From NCBI RefSeq assembly GCF_000633515.1, contig NZ_AYMP01000006.1, forward strand, positions 124,001-188,000: a stretch of DNA of 64,000 nt, read 5' to 3'. Numbering within the stretch: position 1 is the stretch's first letter; every line of letters begins with the position of its first letter. Shown one piece after another: positions 54,350-64,000 of this stretch. The position numbers and the translations under genes were made by a program. The notes under the pieces are model-generated. The model saw nothing but the letters and a program-made list of their open reading frames with translations, did not search any database and was not told the DNA's origin. This DNA comes from Morganella morganii H1r (lineage in GTDB: Bacteria; Pseudomonadota; Gammaproteobacteria; Enterobacterales; Enterobacteriaceae).

Positions 54350-56422
54350 ATGGATATAACCGAGTTTTATCAAACGTTCTTCGATGAAGCCGACGAGCTG
54401 CTCCGGGATATGGAACAGCACCTGCTGGAGCTTGATCCCCGGGATCCGGACAGTGAACAGCTCAATGCTATCTTCCGCAGCGCGCACTCCATTAAAGGTG
54501 GCGCGGCAACATTCGGATTCACGCTGTTGCAGAAAACCACACACACCCTGGAAAACCTGCTTGATAAAGCCCGCCATGATGAGCTGACGCTGACGCCGGA
54601 TATCATTGATGTCTTCCTTGATACCAAAGATGTGATGGGCTCACAGCTGGATGCCTATAAGAGCGACACATTACCGGATGAAGAAAGTTTTAACCGTATC
54701 TGTGAAGTGCTGGGGCATGTGGAGCAGAGTGTGGCGGATAACGCCGTTGTCACGGAAACCACGGCACCGGAACCGGTCAGTGAAGCCGCAGAGAATACTG
54801 TTGCGTCAGAAGAGAACAGCACAGCACCGGAAACCGGCTTTTCACATCATTTCACTTTTACACTCAGTAAGTTAAAGGAGAGCGAGGTCGCTCTGCTGGC
54901 TGATGAGCTGTCACTGTTCGGCACGGTATACAAAACCGAACAGGGCACCGATACCCTGAAAGTCTGGCTGGGCACCAATACCGCAATTGATGATATCAGC
55001 GGCGTGCTCTGCTTTGTGGTGGATGAGTCGCAGATTGCGTATGAGGAAACCCCGGCAGCCGAATTAAGCGCCATGCTGGCCGCAGACAGCACCCCGGCAG
55101 AGCCGGCAGCGGAAACTGTCAGTACGCCGGTTACCGCACCGGTACCTGCAGCCGCGCCGTCATCTGCCCCGGCAGTCCGTAAAGCACCGGCTGCGGCGGC
55201 AAAAAATAAAGGTGACAGCGGCAGTATCCGTGTGGCGGTGGAGAAGGTGGATCAGCTGATCAACCTCGTCGGTGAGCTGGTGATTATCCAGTCAATGCTG
55301 ACCCAGCACAGTCAGCAGGTGGATCAGACCGAATATGCGGATCTGCTCAGTTCGATTGTCCAGCTGGAGCGCAACTCGCGGGCGCTGCAGGAATCTGTCA
55401 TGTCTATCCGTATGATGCCGATGGATTATGTCTTCAGCCGCTTCCCGCGCATGGTGCGCGATATCGCCTCAAAACTGAATAAGAAAATCGAGCTGAAAGT
55501 GGAAGGCAGTTCTACAGAACTTGATAAGAGCCTGATCGAGCGGATTATCGACCCGCTGACCCACCTGGTGCGTAACAGTCTTGACCACGGTATTGAGAAA
55601 CCGGACGTCCGCGCGGCAAACGGCAAACCGGAAGCCGGGACTCTGACCCTGGCGGCTGAACACCAGAGCGGCAATATCTGCATTGAAGTGCGGGATGACG
55701 GGGCCGGTCTGAACCGGGAACGGATCCTGGCCAAGGCGCGCCAGCAGGGCATGGATGTGCACGACAACATGACCAACGATGAAATCGCGATGCTGATTAT
55801 GGCGCCGGGTTTCTCCACCGCCGAAGTGATCACCGATGTGTCAGGACGTGGTGTGGGGATGGATGTGGTGAAACGAAATATTCAGGACATGGGAGGCCGC
55901 ATTCAGATTGGTTTCACCGAAGGACGCGGCACCGTGACCCGGATCCTGCTGCCGCTGACCCTGGCTATCCTCGACGGTATGTCCGTCAAAGTGGCGGATG
56001 ATGTCTTTATTGTTCCGCTCAGTGCCATTATCAGCACACTTCAGCCGCGTCAGGAAGACATTTACCGCCTTGCCGGTGAGGAAAAAATGCTGCTGGTGCG
56101 CGGCGAATATCTGCCGCTGGTGGAAATGCATCAGGTCTTCGGCATTGAAGAGGCGGAGCGTGATCTGGCGAAAAGTATCGCCCTGATTGTACAGAACGCC
56201 GGTAACCGTTACGCCCTGCTGGTGGACAGACTGATCGGGCAGCAGCAGGTGGTGGTGAAAAATGTGGAAAGTAATTACCGCAAAATCCCGGGGATCTCTG
56301 CCGCCACCATTATGGGCGATGGTTCTGTTGCACTGATTATTGATGTGGCGGAATTACAGCGGATGAACAACGAAATTTTGTGCCAAAAAAAACTGAACAC
56401 GTCACACGTTGTGATGCAATAA
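54350..56422 (+). CDS. cheA: CheA, chemotaxis histidine kinase
   Basis: A 690-residue kinase. The HPt domain holds the phosphorylated His46 in FRSAHSIKGGAATFG. A linker-flanked P2 region and a proline/alanine linker (about 240-285) are followed by the dimerisation domain, the ATP-binding domain (HLVRNSLDHGIE, DDGAGLN, GRGVGMDVVKRNI) and the CheW-like domain. It passes phosphate to CheY and CheB. Confidence 0.97.
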   Translation: MDITEFYQTFFDEADELLRDMEQHLLELDPRDPDSEQLNAIFRSAHSIKGGAATFGFTLLQKTTHTLENLLDKARHDELTLTPDIIDVFLDTKDVMGSQLDAYKSDTLPDEESFNRICEVLGHVEQSVADNAVVTETTAPEPVSEAAENTVASEENSTAPETGFSHHFTFTLSKLKESEVALLADELSLFGTVYKTEQGTDTLKVWLGTNTAIDDISGVLCFVVDESQIAYEETPAAELSAMLAADSTPAEPAAETVSTPVTAPVPAAAPSSAPAVRKAPAAAAKNKGDSGSIRVAVEKVDQLINLVGELVIIQSMLTQHSQQVDQTEYADLLSSIVQLERNSRALQESVMSIRMMPMDYVFSRFPRMVRDIASKLNKKIELKVEGSSTELDKSLIERIIDPLTHLVRNSLDHGIEKPDVRAANGKPEAGTLTLAAEHQSGNICIEVRDDGAGLNRERILAKARQQGMDVHDNMTNDEIAMLIMAPGFSTAEVITDVSGRGVGMDVVKRNIQDMGGRIQIGFTEGRGTVTRILLPLTLAILDGMSVKVADDVFIVPLSAIISTLQPRQEDIYRLAGEEKMLLVRGEYLPLVEMHQVFGIEEAERDLAKSIALIVQNAGNRYALLVDRLIGQQQVVVKNVESNYRKIPGISAATIMGDGSVALIIDVAELQRMNNEILCQKKLNTSHVVMQ

Positions 56423-56438
56423 ACAAAGGTAAATAACC

Positions 56439-56936
56439 ATGTCGATGATGGATGAAGATTTAAACAAACTCGATGAAGAGAAAAACGGCGAAGGGTATCT
56501 GATTTTTACCCTGGGCGAAGAAGAGTACGGCATTGAGATCCTGAAAGTACAGGAAATCCGTGGTTATGAGCAGGTCACCCGTATCGCGAATACCCCGGAT
56601 TTTATCAAGGGTGTCACCAACTTACGCGGCGTGATTATCCCGATTATTGATCTGCGCGTGAAATTCTCCCATCAGAACGTCACATACAACGACAACACCG
56701 TGGTGATTGTGGTCAATCTGAAAGATCGCGTGGTGGGAATTGTGGTGGACGGCGTGTCTGACGTACTGGTGCTCAAAGATGAGCAGATTGCCCCGGCACC
56801 GGATTTCGCGGTCACTTTATCGACCCGTTACCTGACCGGCCTGGGCACTATCGGTGACCGGATGCTGATTCTGGTGGATATCGAAAAGCTGCTTTCCAGT
56901 GAGGAAATGGCACTCATCGACAGCATGGCTGAATGA
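56439..56936 (+). CDS. cheW: CheW, chemotaxis coupling protein
   Basis: A 165-residue adaptor linking receptors to Che[26 protein letters not shown] and [16 protein letters not shown] are typical CheW segments. AAAGGT precedes the ATG. The receptor gene downstream has its own sigma-28 promoter match. Confidence 0.96.
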   Translation: MSMMDEDLNKLDEEKNGEGYLIFTLGEEEYGIEILKVQEIRGYEQVTRIANTPDFIKGVTNLRGVIIPIIDLRVKFSHQNVTYNDNTVVIVVNLKDRVVGIVVDGVSDVLVLKDEQIAPAPDFAVTLSTRYLTGLGTIGDRMLILVDIEKLLSSEEMALIDSMAE

Positions 56937-56970
56937 TAATTCAGCCAGATAGTTTTGGTTAATCCATCAC

Positions 56971-56997
56971 TAAAGTTTTTTGTCGCGTGACCGATAT
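56971..56997 (+). promoter_or_regulatory. Sigma-28 (FliA) promoter before the first chemoreceptor gene
   Basis: TAAAGTTT at 56971-56978, an 11-base spacer, then ACCGATAT at 56990-56997, a close match to the flagellar class III consensus TAAAGTTT-N11-GCCGATAA. It lies about 35 bases before the receptor start, so transcription can begin here independent of motA. Confidence 0.8.
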
Positions 56998-57031
56998 CAA
57001 AAAGACAATAACACTATGCCAGTAGAAAATT

Positions 57032-58717
57032 ATGTATAGCAGAATTAAAATTGTATCAGGGCTTTTATCCGTTATTCTTATATTTGTACTGTTACAGCTG
57101 GCATCCAGCGGGCTGATGTTCAGCAAACTGGGTGAAAACCGCGACAGTATTCACTTTCTGGACTCGCTCCAGAGTCAGAGACAGGTGCTTACCCAGAGCT
57201 GGGTTAACCTGATCCAGGCCCGCGCCAATTTAAACCGGGCGGCAAACGGCTTTTTGCTCAGAGAGCACACCTTTAAAGACGATGCCACCCCGGATGAGCT
57301 GATCAAACAGGCCACCCGTCAGTTAGCGGATGCAGATGCCGCGTATGCCCGCTATATGAAAATGATGGAGGGCACCAGTTACGACAAGGCAAAGTTTGAA
57401 AAGCTGCTCTCCACCTATGAAACCTACCGTAATGCACTGACCCGGCTGATGTCCTATGTCCGGGAAGATCAGCTGGAACAGTTCTACACCTATGCCACAT
57501 CCGGCTATCAGATGAAGTTCGAAGAGCAGTTTAATTCATATTTCGACAGCATTTCGGTGGCGTTCCGCGGGGAAGTGCAGAATGCGGAAGATAACTTCAG
57601 TGAATCCCTGTATATGCTGATTATTCTGGCTGTTATCCTCGCGCTGATCAGTCTTATCAGTTACCGCTATGTACAGCGCGGTATTATTCTCCCGCTCAAT
57701 GGTCTGGTTGATCGCATCAAAATCTTTGCTGCCGGTGACCTGACTCCGACAGTCGCGGTGAACGGTAAAAATGAAATCGCCGATCTGGGCCGCGGTGTGC
57801 AGCACATGCAGCAGGAGCTGATTAATACGGTGCGCGGTGTGCGCGACGGCAGTGAAAACATCTATCAGGGTACCAGCGAAATCGCCGCCGGCAACAATGA
57901 TCTGTCTGCCCGTACCCAGGAGCAGGTTGCCTGTCTGGAAGAGACCGCTGCCAGCATGGAAGAGCTGACCGCAACGGTGAAACAGAACACCGAATATGCC
58001 CATCAGGCCAGTGAGTTCGCCGGTCAGGCGTCCGAGATTGCCCGTGAAGGCGGCAAAGTGGTATCCAATGTGGTGAATACCATGCTGAATATCGCTGACA
58101 GTTCACAGAAAATTTCTGATATCACTGCCGTTATCGACAGCATTGCGTTCCAGACCAACATTCTGGCACTGAATGCGGCGGTTGAGGCTGCCCGTGCCGG
58201 TGAACACGGCCGTGGTTTCGCCGTGGTGGCGGATGAAGTCCGTAACCTGGCGCAGCGCAGCGCCGATGCGGCAAAAGAGATCAAAATCCTCATCGAAGAC
58301 TCGGTATCCCGTACCGGAACCGGCGCCCGTCAGGCAGAAGATGCCGGTGAAACCATGACCAAAATCGTGGAATCCGTTACCCGCGTTACCGACATTATGG
58401 CCCATATTGCCACCGCATCCGATGAGCAGAGCAAAGGTATTTCACAGGTCAGTATTGCAGTTGCTGAAATGGACAAGGTGACGCAGCAGAACGCCTCACT
58501 GGTTGAGCAGTCTGCGGTGGCGGCAAATGTGCTGGAAGAACAGGTGGCAAAACTGTCACAACTGATAGCCATTTTCCGCTTACCGGCCCTGAAACACAAG
58601 GACGATAAACACACTGAACCGGCGGCAAGAACGATTTCCAATGTCGTGAAAACCCCGGATCTCAGCAAAATATCATCGAAGAATCATCAAGATGATGACA
58701 ATTGGGAAACTTTTTAA
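57032..58717 (+). CDS. Methyl-accepting chemotaxis receptor with NWETF tail (Tar/Tsr type)
   Basis: A 561-residue receptor: membrane helix 1 (residues 8-28), a periplasmic four-helix ligand domain, helix 2 near 190-210, HAMP, and the cytoplasmic MA domain with the conserved tip [20 protein letters not shown] and [19 protein letters not shown]. The last five residues NWETF form the CheR/CheB tethering site found only in high-abundance receptors such as Tar and Tsr. Ligand specificity is not readable with confidence. Confidence 0.94.
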   Translation: MYSRIKIVSGLLSVILIFVLLQLASSGLMFSKLGENRDSIHFLDSLQSQRQVLTQSWVNLIQARANLNRAANGFLLREHTFKDDATPDELIKQATRQLADADAAYARYMKMMEGTSYDKAKFEKLLSTYETYRNALTRLMSYVREDQLEQFYTYATSGYQMKFEEQFNSYFDSISVAFRGEVQNAEDNFSESLYMLIILAVILALISLISYRYVQRGIILPLNGLVDRIKIFAAGDLTPTVAVNGKNEIADLGRGVQHMQQELINTVRGVRDGSENIYQGTSEIAAGNNDLSARTQEQVACLEETAASMEELTATVKQNTEYAHQASEFAGQASEIAREGGKVVSNVVNTMLNIADSSQKISDITAVIDSIAFQTNILALNAAVEAARAGEHGRGFAVVADEVRNLAQRSADAAKEIKILIEDSVSRTGTGARQAEDAGETMTKIVESVTRVTDIMAHIATASDEQSKGISQVSIAVAEMDKVTQQNASLVEQSAVAANVLEEQVAKLSQLIAIFRLPALKHKDDKHTEPAARTISNVVKTPDLSKISSKNHQDDDNWETF

Positions 58718-58734
58718 CGACGCGTCTTCGCCTT

Positions 58735-58764
58735 GCGCTGTCAGGGAAACCTGACGGCGCTTTT
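58735..58764 (+). terminator. Terminator/attenuator between the two receptor genes
   Basis: GCGCTGTCAGG, loop GAAA, CCTGACGGCGC then TTTT. It should reduce transcription into the second receptor gene. Confidence 0.8.
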
Positions 58765-58828
58765 GTGCATCACAGCGATAACAATAACCGAAGCAGGTGA
58801 GCCCGGCCGGACGCAGTGGGGATAGCAT

Positions 58829-60403
58829 ATGTTTGGTAAGAGAATACGGATTTCTGTCAGTTTATATCTGTTGCTTATTTTCTTTTGCGGCATGCAGATA
58901 GTGTCCAGCGGATTATCGCTGGGGATTGTTTCATCTGAATTATCGTCACTGGAACGGGTCGATCTCGGCTCAAAAAAACGGGCATTGCTGGTGTCTTCTT
59001 ATGAAGATCTGATGCAGGCCCGTAATCTGCTTACCCAGGTTGTTGTTCATATCAAAGTCGGTTCTGAAGAGAGCGATATCCGCCGGGTTAAAGCGGCGTT
59101 TGATTTGCTGCTGGAGAAAGCGGTGGAAGATTACAGCAACTTCAAATCTCAGCCGGTCCTCAGTGACAAAGAGGATTTTGCCGGTATTGAGGAGCAGTAC
59201 CAGTCTTACCTTGGCGTGATCAAAGAACTGCGCGGTTACATTGATCACGCCAATATCCCTGCATATGTGGAACACCCGACCCAGATGTATCAGGACAGAA
59301 TGGGCGCGGTGGTGAATGACTATCTGGCCCTGCTGGATGAAGAGAGCCGCAGTGCGATTGAGTCAGGCACCTTCTATAACCGGCTGGCATGGATCATGTT
59401 CTTCGCGGTGACCGCCACCATTCTGCTGATTTCCGGCCTCGCGCATTTCTGGATGCGTCACAAAGTGATCAACCCGCTCACCAGTATGAGTGAGCATTTT
59501 ATGCAGGTGGCACAGGGCAAACTGAACCAGAAGATAGAAGTGACCACCCGCGACGAAATCGGCGTGGTATTCGGCCAGCTTAAGCTGATGCAGGAATCAC
59601 TGGCAGAATCTGTCTCAAACGTTCGCCTGAATACAGACCAGATGTATACCGGAATTCGCGAGATTGCCCTGGGTAATAATAATTTATCATCGCGGACAGA
59701 ACAGCAGGCTGCATCACTGGAAGAAACTGCCGCCAGCATGGAAGAACTGACAGCAACAGTGAAACAGAATGCTGATAACGCGCGTCAGGCCAGTGAGCTG
59801 GCGGTGACGGCCTCGAAAACCGCGAGCCGCGGTGGTCAGATCACCGACAGCGTGATCGAAACTATGACCTCGATTGCCAACAGTTCGCAGAAGATCAGCG
59901 CCATTATCAGTGTTATCGACGGTATTGCCTTCCAGACTAACATCCTGGCACTGAATGCCGCTGTGGAAGCCGCCCGTGCCGGTGAGCAGGGGCGCGGATT
60001 CTCCGTGGTCGCCGGTGAGGTGCGTGCGCTGGCACAGCGCAGTGCGGAAGCCGCGAAAGAGATTAAGTCCCTGATTGATGAGTCGGTTGACCGCGTCGGT
60101 CAGGGAACGCAACTGGTGGACAGCGCCGGTAAAACAATGGAAGAACTGGTCACTGCGGTGAACCGGGTGACGGAACTGATGAGCGAAATCGCGTCTGCCT
60201 CCAACGAGCAGAGCCGTGGTATCGAGCAGGTGGCAACCGCCGTCAGCCAGATGGATCTGGTGACCCAGCAGAACGCCGCACTGGTTGAGCAGTCAACGGG
60301 TGCAACAGCCGCACTGGAAGATCAGGCGAACAACCTGGTCAGCACGGTCGCTTTCTTTGAGCTGCCGGATAACAGGGGCACTCAGTCCGGCTTTGCCGGC
60401 TGA
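58829..60403 (+). CDS. Methyl-accepting chemotaxis receptor without tether tail
   Basis: A 524-residue receptor of the same architecture as the upstream one: two membrane helices (about 7-30 and 185-205), HAMP, and the MA domain ([36 protein letters not shown]). It ends GTQSGFAG, with no NWETF, the pattern of a low-abundance receptor (Trg or Tap type) that depends on a major receptor for adaptation. Ligand unknown. Confidence 0.93.
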   Translation: MFGKRIRISVSLYLLLIFFCGMQIVSSGLSLGIVSSELSSLERVDLGSKKRALLVSSYEDLMQARNLLTQVVVHIKVGSEESDIRRVKAAFDLLLEKAVEDYSNFKSQPVLSDKEDFAGIEEQYQSYLGVIKELRGYIDHANIPAYVEHPTQMYQDRMGAVVNDYLALLDEESRSAIESGTFYNRLAWIMFFAVTATILLISGLAHFWMRHKVINPLTSMSEHFMQVAQGKLNQKIEVTTRDEIGVVFGQLKLMQESLAESVSNVRLNTDQMYTGIREIALGNNNLSSRTEQQAASLEETAASMEELTATVKQNADNARQASELAVTASKTASRGGQITDSVIETMTSIANSSQKISAIISVIDGIAFQTNILALNAAVEAARAGEQGRGFSVVAGEVRALAQRSAEAAKEIKSLIDESVDRVGQGTQLVDSAGKTMEELVTAVNRVTELMSEIASASNEQSRGIEQVATAVSQMDLVTQQNAALVEQSTGATAALEDQANNLVSTVAFFELPDNRGTQSGFAG

Positions 60404-60523
60404 CAGTCCTGATCACCGCCTGCCGCCGGTTCGTATCGCAGACGCCGGTGGCAGGCGGGTAACCGATCTGTTTGTACCGAAGACTGTCAGTGAATCGTTT
60501 TTACCGAAAGGACAACAAGTACG

Positions 60524-61387
60524 ATGCTTTTTGCGCCACAGATAGAACCACTCACAGATGATGAGTTTGGTCGGGTGTGCCGGTTTATTCATAAAAAGTC
60601 AGGCATCGTCCTTAGCATGAATAAAAAGAATATGGTCTACAACCGCCTGTTAAAGCGGCTCAGAGACTGCAATATGAGCACATTCGCCGAGTACCTGCGT
60701 TTGCTGGAACGGGAGCCGCTGCATCCGGAATGGCAGGCATTTATTAACGCAATGACCACCAATTTAACCGCATTTTTCCGGGAGCCGCATCACTTTCAGA
60801 CACTGACTGACTTTATCCGTCCCCGCCGTAACCAGCCGGTCACTATCTGGTGTGCGGCGGCGTCGACAGGGGAAGAACCGTATTCGATCGCCATGACACT
60901 CAGTGATGTTCTCGGTGCGAACGCCATGAATGCCAAAGTGATCGCCAGTGATATCGATACCGAAGTTCTGGAGAAGGCCCGCAAGGGTGTTTACCGTATC
61001 GAAGAGCTGAAAAACCTCAACGCCCTTCAGCGTCAGCGCTATTTTATGAAAGGGGTCGGGGAATATGAAGGCTATGCCCGGGTGAAACCGGCGCTCGGCC
61101 GGATGATTGATTTCCGTTATCTGAATCTGACGGACAACGACTGGCAGTTTCAGGGACAGTTCGATGCCATATTTTGTCGTAATGTCATGATTTATTTCGA
61201 TAAGGATATGCAGAAACAACTACTGGAACGTTTTGTTCCGCTACTGAAGCCGGACGGGCTGCTGTTTATCGGACACTCGGAGAACTTATCACAGTTATCT
61301 TCGCGTTATGTCATCAGAGGACAGACCGTTTACAGCATTCAGGCGGCCGGGAGAAGTGATGAAAAAAATAAAAGTGCTTTGCGTTGA
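60524..61387 (+). CDS. cheR: CheR, receptor methyltransferase
   Basis: CheR methylates receptor glutamates using SAM. The N-terminal helical domain precedes [15 protein letters not shown], and the SAM fold has [17 protein letters not shown] and [14 protein letters not shown] beta-subdomain for NWETF binding is expected in the core. At 287 residues it is normal. AAGGA precedes the ATG, and the end overlaps cheB by 29 bases. Confidence 0.96.
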   Translation: MLFAPQIEPLTDDEFGRVCRFIHKKSGIVLSMNKKNMVYNRLLKRLRDCNMSTFAEYLRLLEREPLHPEWQAFINAMTTNLTAFFREPHHFQTLTDFIRPRRNQPVTIWCAAASTGEEPYSIAMTLSDVLGANAMNAKVIASDIDTEVLEKARKGVYRIEELKNLNALQRQRYFMKGVGEYEGYARVKPALGRMIDFRYLNLTDNDWQFQGQFDAIFCRNVMIYFDKDMQKQLLERFVPLLKPDGLLFIGHSENLSQLSSRYVIRGQTVYSIQAAGRSDEKNKSALR

Positions 61388-62426
61388 TGACTCGGCGCTG
61401 ATGCGCCAGTTAATGCGTGAAATTATTAACAGCCATCCGGATATGACCGTGGTGGATGTGGCACCGGATCCGTATGTTGCGCGTGATCTGATTAAACAGC
61501 ATGAACCGGATGTGGTGACGCTGGATGTGGAAATGCCGCGGATGGACGGTATCGATTTTCTGGAAAAACTGATGCGCCTGCACCCGGTACCGGTGGTGAT
61601 GGTCTCCACACTGACGTCCAAAGGCTCGGAAGTGACGCTGAAAGCGCTGGAACTGGGCGCGGTGGATTTTGTCACCAAACCGCAGATCGGGATCCGCGAA
61701 ACCATGATGAGTTACCGCGATCTTATCGGTGAAAAAATCCGGGCGGCAGCGATGTCAAAAGTCACGCAGAGTAACCGCTTCCGCCGTCAGGAAAAAGTGA
61801 CGGCCGCACCGGCGGCTCTCAGCAAGCCGCTGTCATCGTACGTTTGCCATAACCGCCTGATTGCGGTCGGGGCATCGACCGGCGGTACCGAGGCTATCCG
61901 TCAGTTTCTGGAGATGCTGCCGCCGGAGTGTCCGCCGGTGGTGATCACCCAGCATATGCCGGCCGGGTTTACCCGTTCATTTGCCGAGCGCCTGAACAAG
62001 CTCTGTGCGCTGACGGTAAAAGAGGCGGAACACGGTGATGTGCTGCTCAAAGGGCATGCCTACATTGCGCCGGGTGATGCCCATATGCTGATCACGGATA
62101 AAGGCCAGGGTTACCAGGTGGTGCTTCAGCAGACACCGCCGGTCAACCGTCACCGTCCGTCTGTGGATGTGCTGTTTGACTCCGTGGCTGAGTGTGCCGC
62201 CCGCAAATGTATCGCGGTCCTGCTGACCGGTATGGGGATGGACGGTGCGCGCGGCATGCTGAATCTGCGGCAGAAAGGCGCGGTCACCTATGCCCAGGAT
62301 GAGCGCAGTTGTGTGGTTTTCGGTATGCCGAGAGCGGCGATTGAACTGAATGCGGTCGATGAAATTCAGGATCTCGTCAAAATTGCCCCCAGTGTGCTGG
62401 GCAGGCTTGCTGCCGTTTCCGCCTGA
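61359..62426 (+). CDS. cheB: CheB, receptor methylesterase/deamidase
   Basis: CheB reverses receptor methylation and deamidates glutamines. The receiver domain has the phosphoacceptor Asp56 ([12 protein letters not shown]); the esterase domain has the Ser of GASTGG, the His of [10 protein letters not shown] and the Asp of [10 protein letters not shown] use ATG 61359, inside the cheR end, because the protein then starts [16 protein letters not shown]; the longer frame is not homologous. Confidence 0.96.
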   Translation: MKKIKVLCVDDSALMRQLMREIINSHPDMTVVDVAPDPYVARDLIKQHEPDVVTLDVEMPRMDGIDFLEKLMRLHPVPVVMVSTLTSKGSEVTLKALELGAVDFVTKPQIGIRETMMSYRDLIGEKIRAAAMSKVTQSNRFRRQEKVTAAPAALSKPLSSYVCHNRLIAVGASTGGTEAIRQFLEMLPPECPPVVITQHMPAGFTRSFAERLNKLCALTVKEAEHGDVLLKGHAYIAPGDAHMLITDKGQGYQVVLQQTPPVNRHRPSVDVLFDSVAECAARKCIAVLLTGMGMDGARGMLNLRQKGAVTYAQDERSCVVFGMPRAAIELNAVDEIQDLVKIAPSVLGRLAAVSA

Positions 62427-62467
62427 CGGAACCGGCAATTATTCATTGTATTGTTGCAGGAGTGGTT

Positions 62468-62860
62468 ATGGCCGCTAAAGATTTGAATTTTCTGGTAGTT
62501 GATGATTTTTCCACCATGCGCCGTATCGTGCGTAACCTCTTAAAAGAGTTGGGCTACAACAAAATTGAAGAGGCGGAAGACGGTGTGGATGCGCTGGAGA
62601 AAATCCGTGCGGGTCAGATTGATTTCGTGGTGGCGGACTGGAACATGCCGAACATGGACGGGCTGGAGCTGCTGAAAACCATCCGTGCGGATGATGCGCT
62701 CAAACACATCCCGGTCATGATGGTGACTGCCGAAGCGAAAAAAGAAAATATTATTGCCGCCGCTCAGGCCGGTGCCAGCGGTTATGTTGTCAAACCGTTC
62801 ACCGCCGCGATCCTCGAGGAAAAACTGAATAAAGTCTTCGAAAAGATGGGTCTGAACTGA
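62468..62860 (+). CDS. cheY: CheY, chemotaxis response regulator
   Basis: A 130-residue single receiver. Asp12-13 and Asp57 ([13 protein letters not shown]) form the phosphorylation site, and Lys109 lies in GYVVKPFT. Phospho-CheY binds FliM and reverses flagellar rotation. AGGAG precedes the ATG at 62468. Confidence 0.97.
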   Translation: MAAKDLNFLVVDDFSTMRRIVRNLLKELGYNKIEEAEDGVDALEKIRAGQIDFVVADWNMPNMDGLELLKTIRADDALKHIPVMMVTAEAKKENIIAAAQAGASGYVVKPFTAAILEEKLNKVFEKMGLN

Positions 62861-62885
62861 GGGGCTTCAGCAGAAGGAAAGCAGG

Positions 62886-63524
62886 ATGACGGAAAATAAA
62901 TCAACGGACAGAAACAAAAACAGTGATGATGACTTAAAACAGATCATCACCCGGGTTGGTTTTTTAACGAGGATGTTAAGAGAAAGCATGCGTGAACTGG
63001 GATTAGAAAAGGGCGTGCAGCAGGCGGTCGCGACAATTCCGGACGGAAAAGACAGACTGCGTTACATCGCTCAGATGACCGCACAGGCGGCGGAAAAGAC
63101 GCTCAACGGTATCGATACTATCAAGCCGTTACAGGTAAAAATGCACGAGGACGCGCTGGATTTACAGGCGCGCTGGCAATCCTGTCCGTCAGCGGAGGTC
63201 GATCCGGCCCTGCAGGAATCCACCCTGGCCTTTATCCGCCGGGTGATTGACGGCAGTGCGGTGACCAAAAGTGAGCTGCTGGAAATTATGATGGCACAGG
63301 ATTTCCAGGATCTGACCGGTCAGGTTGTGAAAAAAATGATGGAAGTGGTGGAAGAAACAGAGAAACAGCTGCTGTTTCTGCTGATGGAAAACACCCCGGC
63401 AGAAATCCGTGCAAAACATCCGGCCGACAGTCTGAAAAACGGACCGCAGATTGATCCGAAAGGGACAAACGTGATGGCATCACAGTCACAGGTTGATGAC
63501 CTGCTCGACGAGCTCGGTTTCTGA
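62886..63524 (+). CDS. cheZ: CheZ, CheY phosphatase
   Basis: A 212-residue helical phosphatase. The catalytic glutamine lies in MMAQDFQDLTGQVVKKMMEVVEETEKQLL near residue 147, and the C-terminal CheY-binding helix SQSQVDDLLDELGF is conserved. It is the last gene of the che string in this window. Confidence 0.96.
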   Translation: MTENKSTDRNKNSDDDLKQIITRVGFLTRMLRESMRELGLEKGVQQAVATIPDGKDRLRYIAQMTAQAAEKTLNGIDTIKPLQVKMHEDALDLQARWQSCPSAEVDPALQESTLAFIRRVIDGSAVTKSELLEIMMAQDFQDLTGQVVKKMMEVVEETEKQLLFLLMENTPAEIRAKHPADSLKNGPQIDPKGTNVMASQSQVDDLLDELGF

Positions 63525-63528
63525 TATA

Positions 63529-63558
63529 AAAAAACCGCAGCAGGGACGCCGCGGTTCA
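63529..63558 (-). terminator. Terminator between cheZ and the lipoprotein gene
   Basis: AACCGCAGC and GCCGCGGTT arms. On the reverse strand they are followed by a long T-run (TTTTTTTATA), so this ends the lipoprotein gene well; for cheZ it is flanked by A and is weaker. Confidence 0.8.
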
Positions 63559-63584
63559 GATCTGTCAGTCCGTTACAACGGAAA

Positions 63585-63908
63585 TCAGAGACCCATTGCC
63601 TGCTTAACCTGAGCCATTGCTTCGCTGCCGGCTTTACATGCGGCATCCTGCTGGTCAGCAGGCATTGCTGCGATTTGTTTTTTCGCATCTTCATACTGCT
63701 TGATCATCGGTTCTAACTGCGCTTTAACCGATTCGTTATTACCGGCTTTTTCGGTTGCTTTCTTCATTAAATCATCGACTTCAGCAAAGTATTTGTTACA
63801 GGTTTCAGTTGCACCCGGAACAGATGATGCTGATTTTTCTTCGCCGGAACAGGCTGTCAGAGCCAGAGCCATTAAACCCAGAGAGCAGGCTAAAATAGTT
63901 TTTTTCAT
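63585..63908 (-). CDS. Small lipoprotein, DUF5339-like
   Basis: A 107-residue lipoprotein: a signal peptide with the lipobox LTAC (acylated Cys20), then a helical, lysine- and glutamate-rich body with two cysteines (near residues 35 and 91) that could pair. The family resembles DUF5339 of enterobacteria. The function is unknown. The ATG at 63908 fits the signal peptide; the longer frame to 63950 does not. Confidence 0.8.
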   Translation of the reverse strand: MKKTILACSLGLMALALTACSGEEKSASSVPGATETCNKYFAEVDDLMKKATEKAGNNESVKAQLEPMIKQYEDAKKQIAAMPADQQDAACKAGSEAMAQVKQAMGL

Positions 63909-64000
63909 CAGTGAGTACCTTGTGATTATCGTGGAATAAAACAGTGGCAAATTATAAAGTACCGGTAATACCTGCCTATCGGAATTGTTCCTAATTTAAC

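Noticed and set aside
1..64000. CRISPR arrays, insertion sequences, prophage genes, rRNA genes
   Set aside because: I saw no regularly spaced direct repeats of CRISPR type, no transposase or integrase genes and no rRNA sequence in the window.

Overview
The window is a chromosomal segment of an enterobacterium, most likely Morganella (Morganellaceae). Gene content is enterobacterial (cysWAM, lpxL-mdtG, pyrC, bssS, cspC/E-type, dsrB, mgtC, flhDC, mot/che). Base composition looks close to 50% GC, which argues against the AT-rich Proteus and Providencia. Genus assignment is inference from composition and gene content; no search was run. Layout: 1-2161 sulfate import and cysteine synthesis (cysW end, cysA, cysM). 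2166-4312 small reverse-strand genes (yjaB-like acetyltransferase, methyltransferase, ydcY-like, ykgJ-like). 4701-25125 a complete type VI secretion cluster. 25193-32560 transporters and regulators (LysE family, orphan FecR-like, csaA, AraC family, POT peptide transporter, mdtG, lpxL). 32652-40104 the tetrathionate respiration locus ttrR-ttrS/ttrB-ttrC-ttrA. 40260-43874 a large, compositionally odd toxin-like gene. 44042-49621 housekeeping and stress genes with four tandem tRNA-Asn genes. 51337-63524 flagellar master regulators and the motility/chemotaxis operons, followed by a small lipoprotein gene. 

The T6SS cluster runs in one direction: tssA, hcp, tssB, tssC, a second tssC-like gene, tssE, tssF, tssG, tssH(clpV), fha, tssJ, tssK, tssL, tssM (in two in-frame pieces), vgrG, a small accessory gene, a PAAR gene and an unknown 308-residue gene. 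Most junctions overlap or nearly touch, so it reads as one or two transcripts, with a strong terminator just after hcp. Several parts depart from the textbook system: ClpV lacks the middle coiled-coil domain, TssG lacks its N-terminal third, TssC is duplicated and divergent, TssM has lost an obvious Walker A motif, and an in-frame amber codon separates its membrane part from its periplasmic part. 

The tetrathionate locus has the classic divergent arrangement, a two-component system facing the reductase genes, with a palindrome and an FNR-like site between them. The motility region follows the enteric order flhDC, motAB-cheAW, two chemoreceptors, cheRBYZ. A good sigma-28 promoter match lies before the first receptor, and only that receptor carries the CheR/CheB tethering pentapeptide. 

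Items most worth a second look are the unusual T6SS architecture and its amber codon, the unknown gene next to PAAR, the 1204-residue toxin-like protein, the orphan FecR-like protein lacking a sigma-binding domain, the mgtC leader, and several strong intergenic hairpins. All calls come from reading the sequence; family names come from recognition of conserved sequence, not from database searches.
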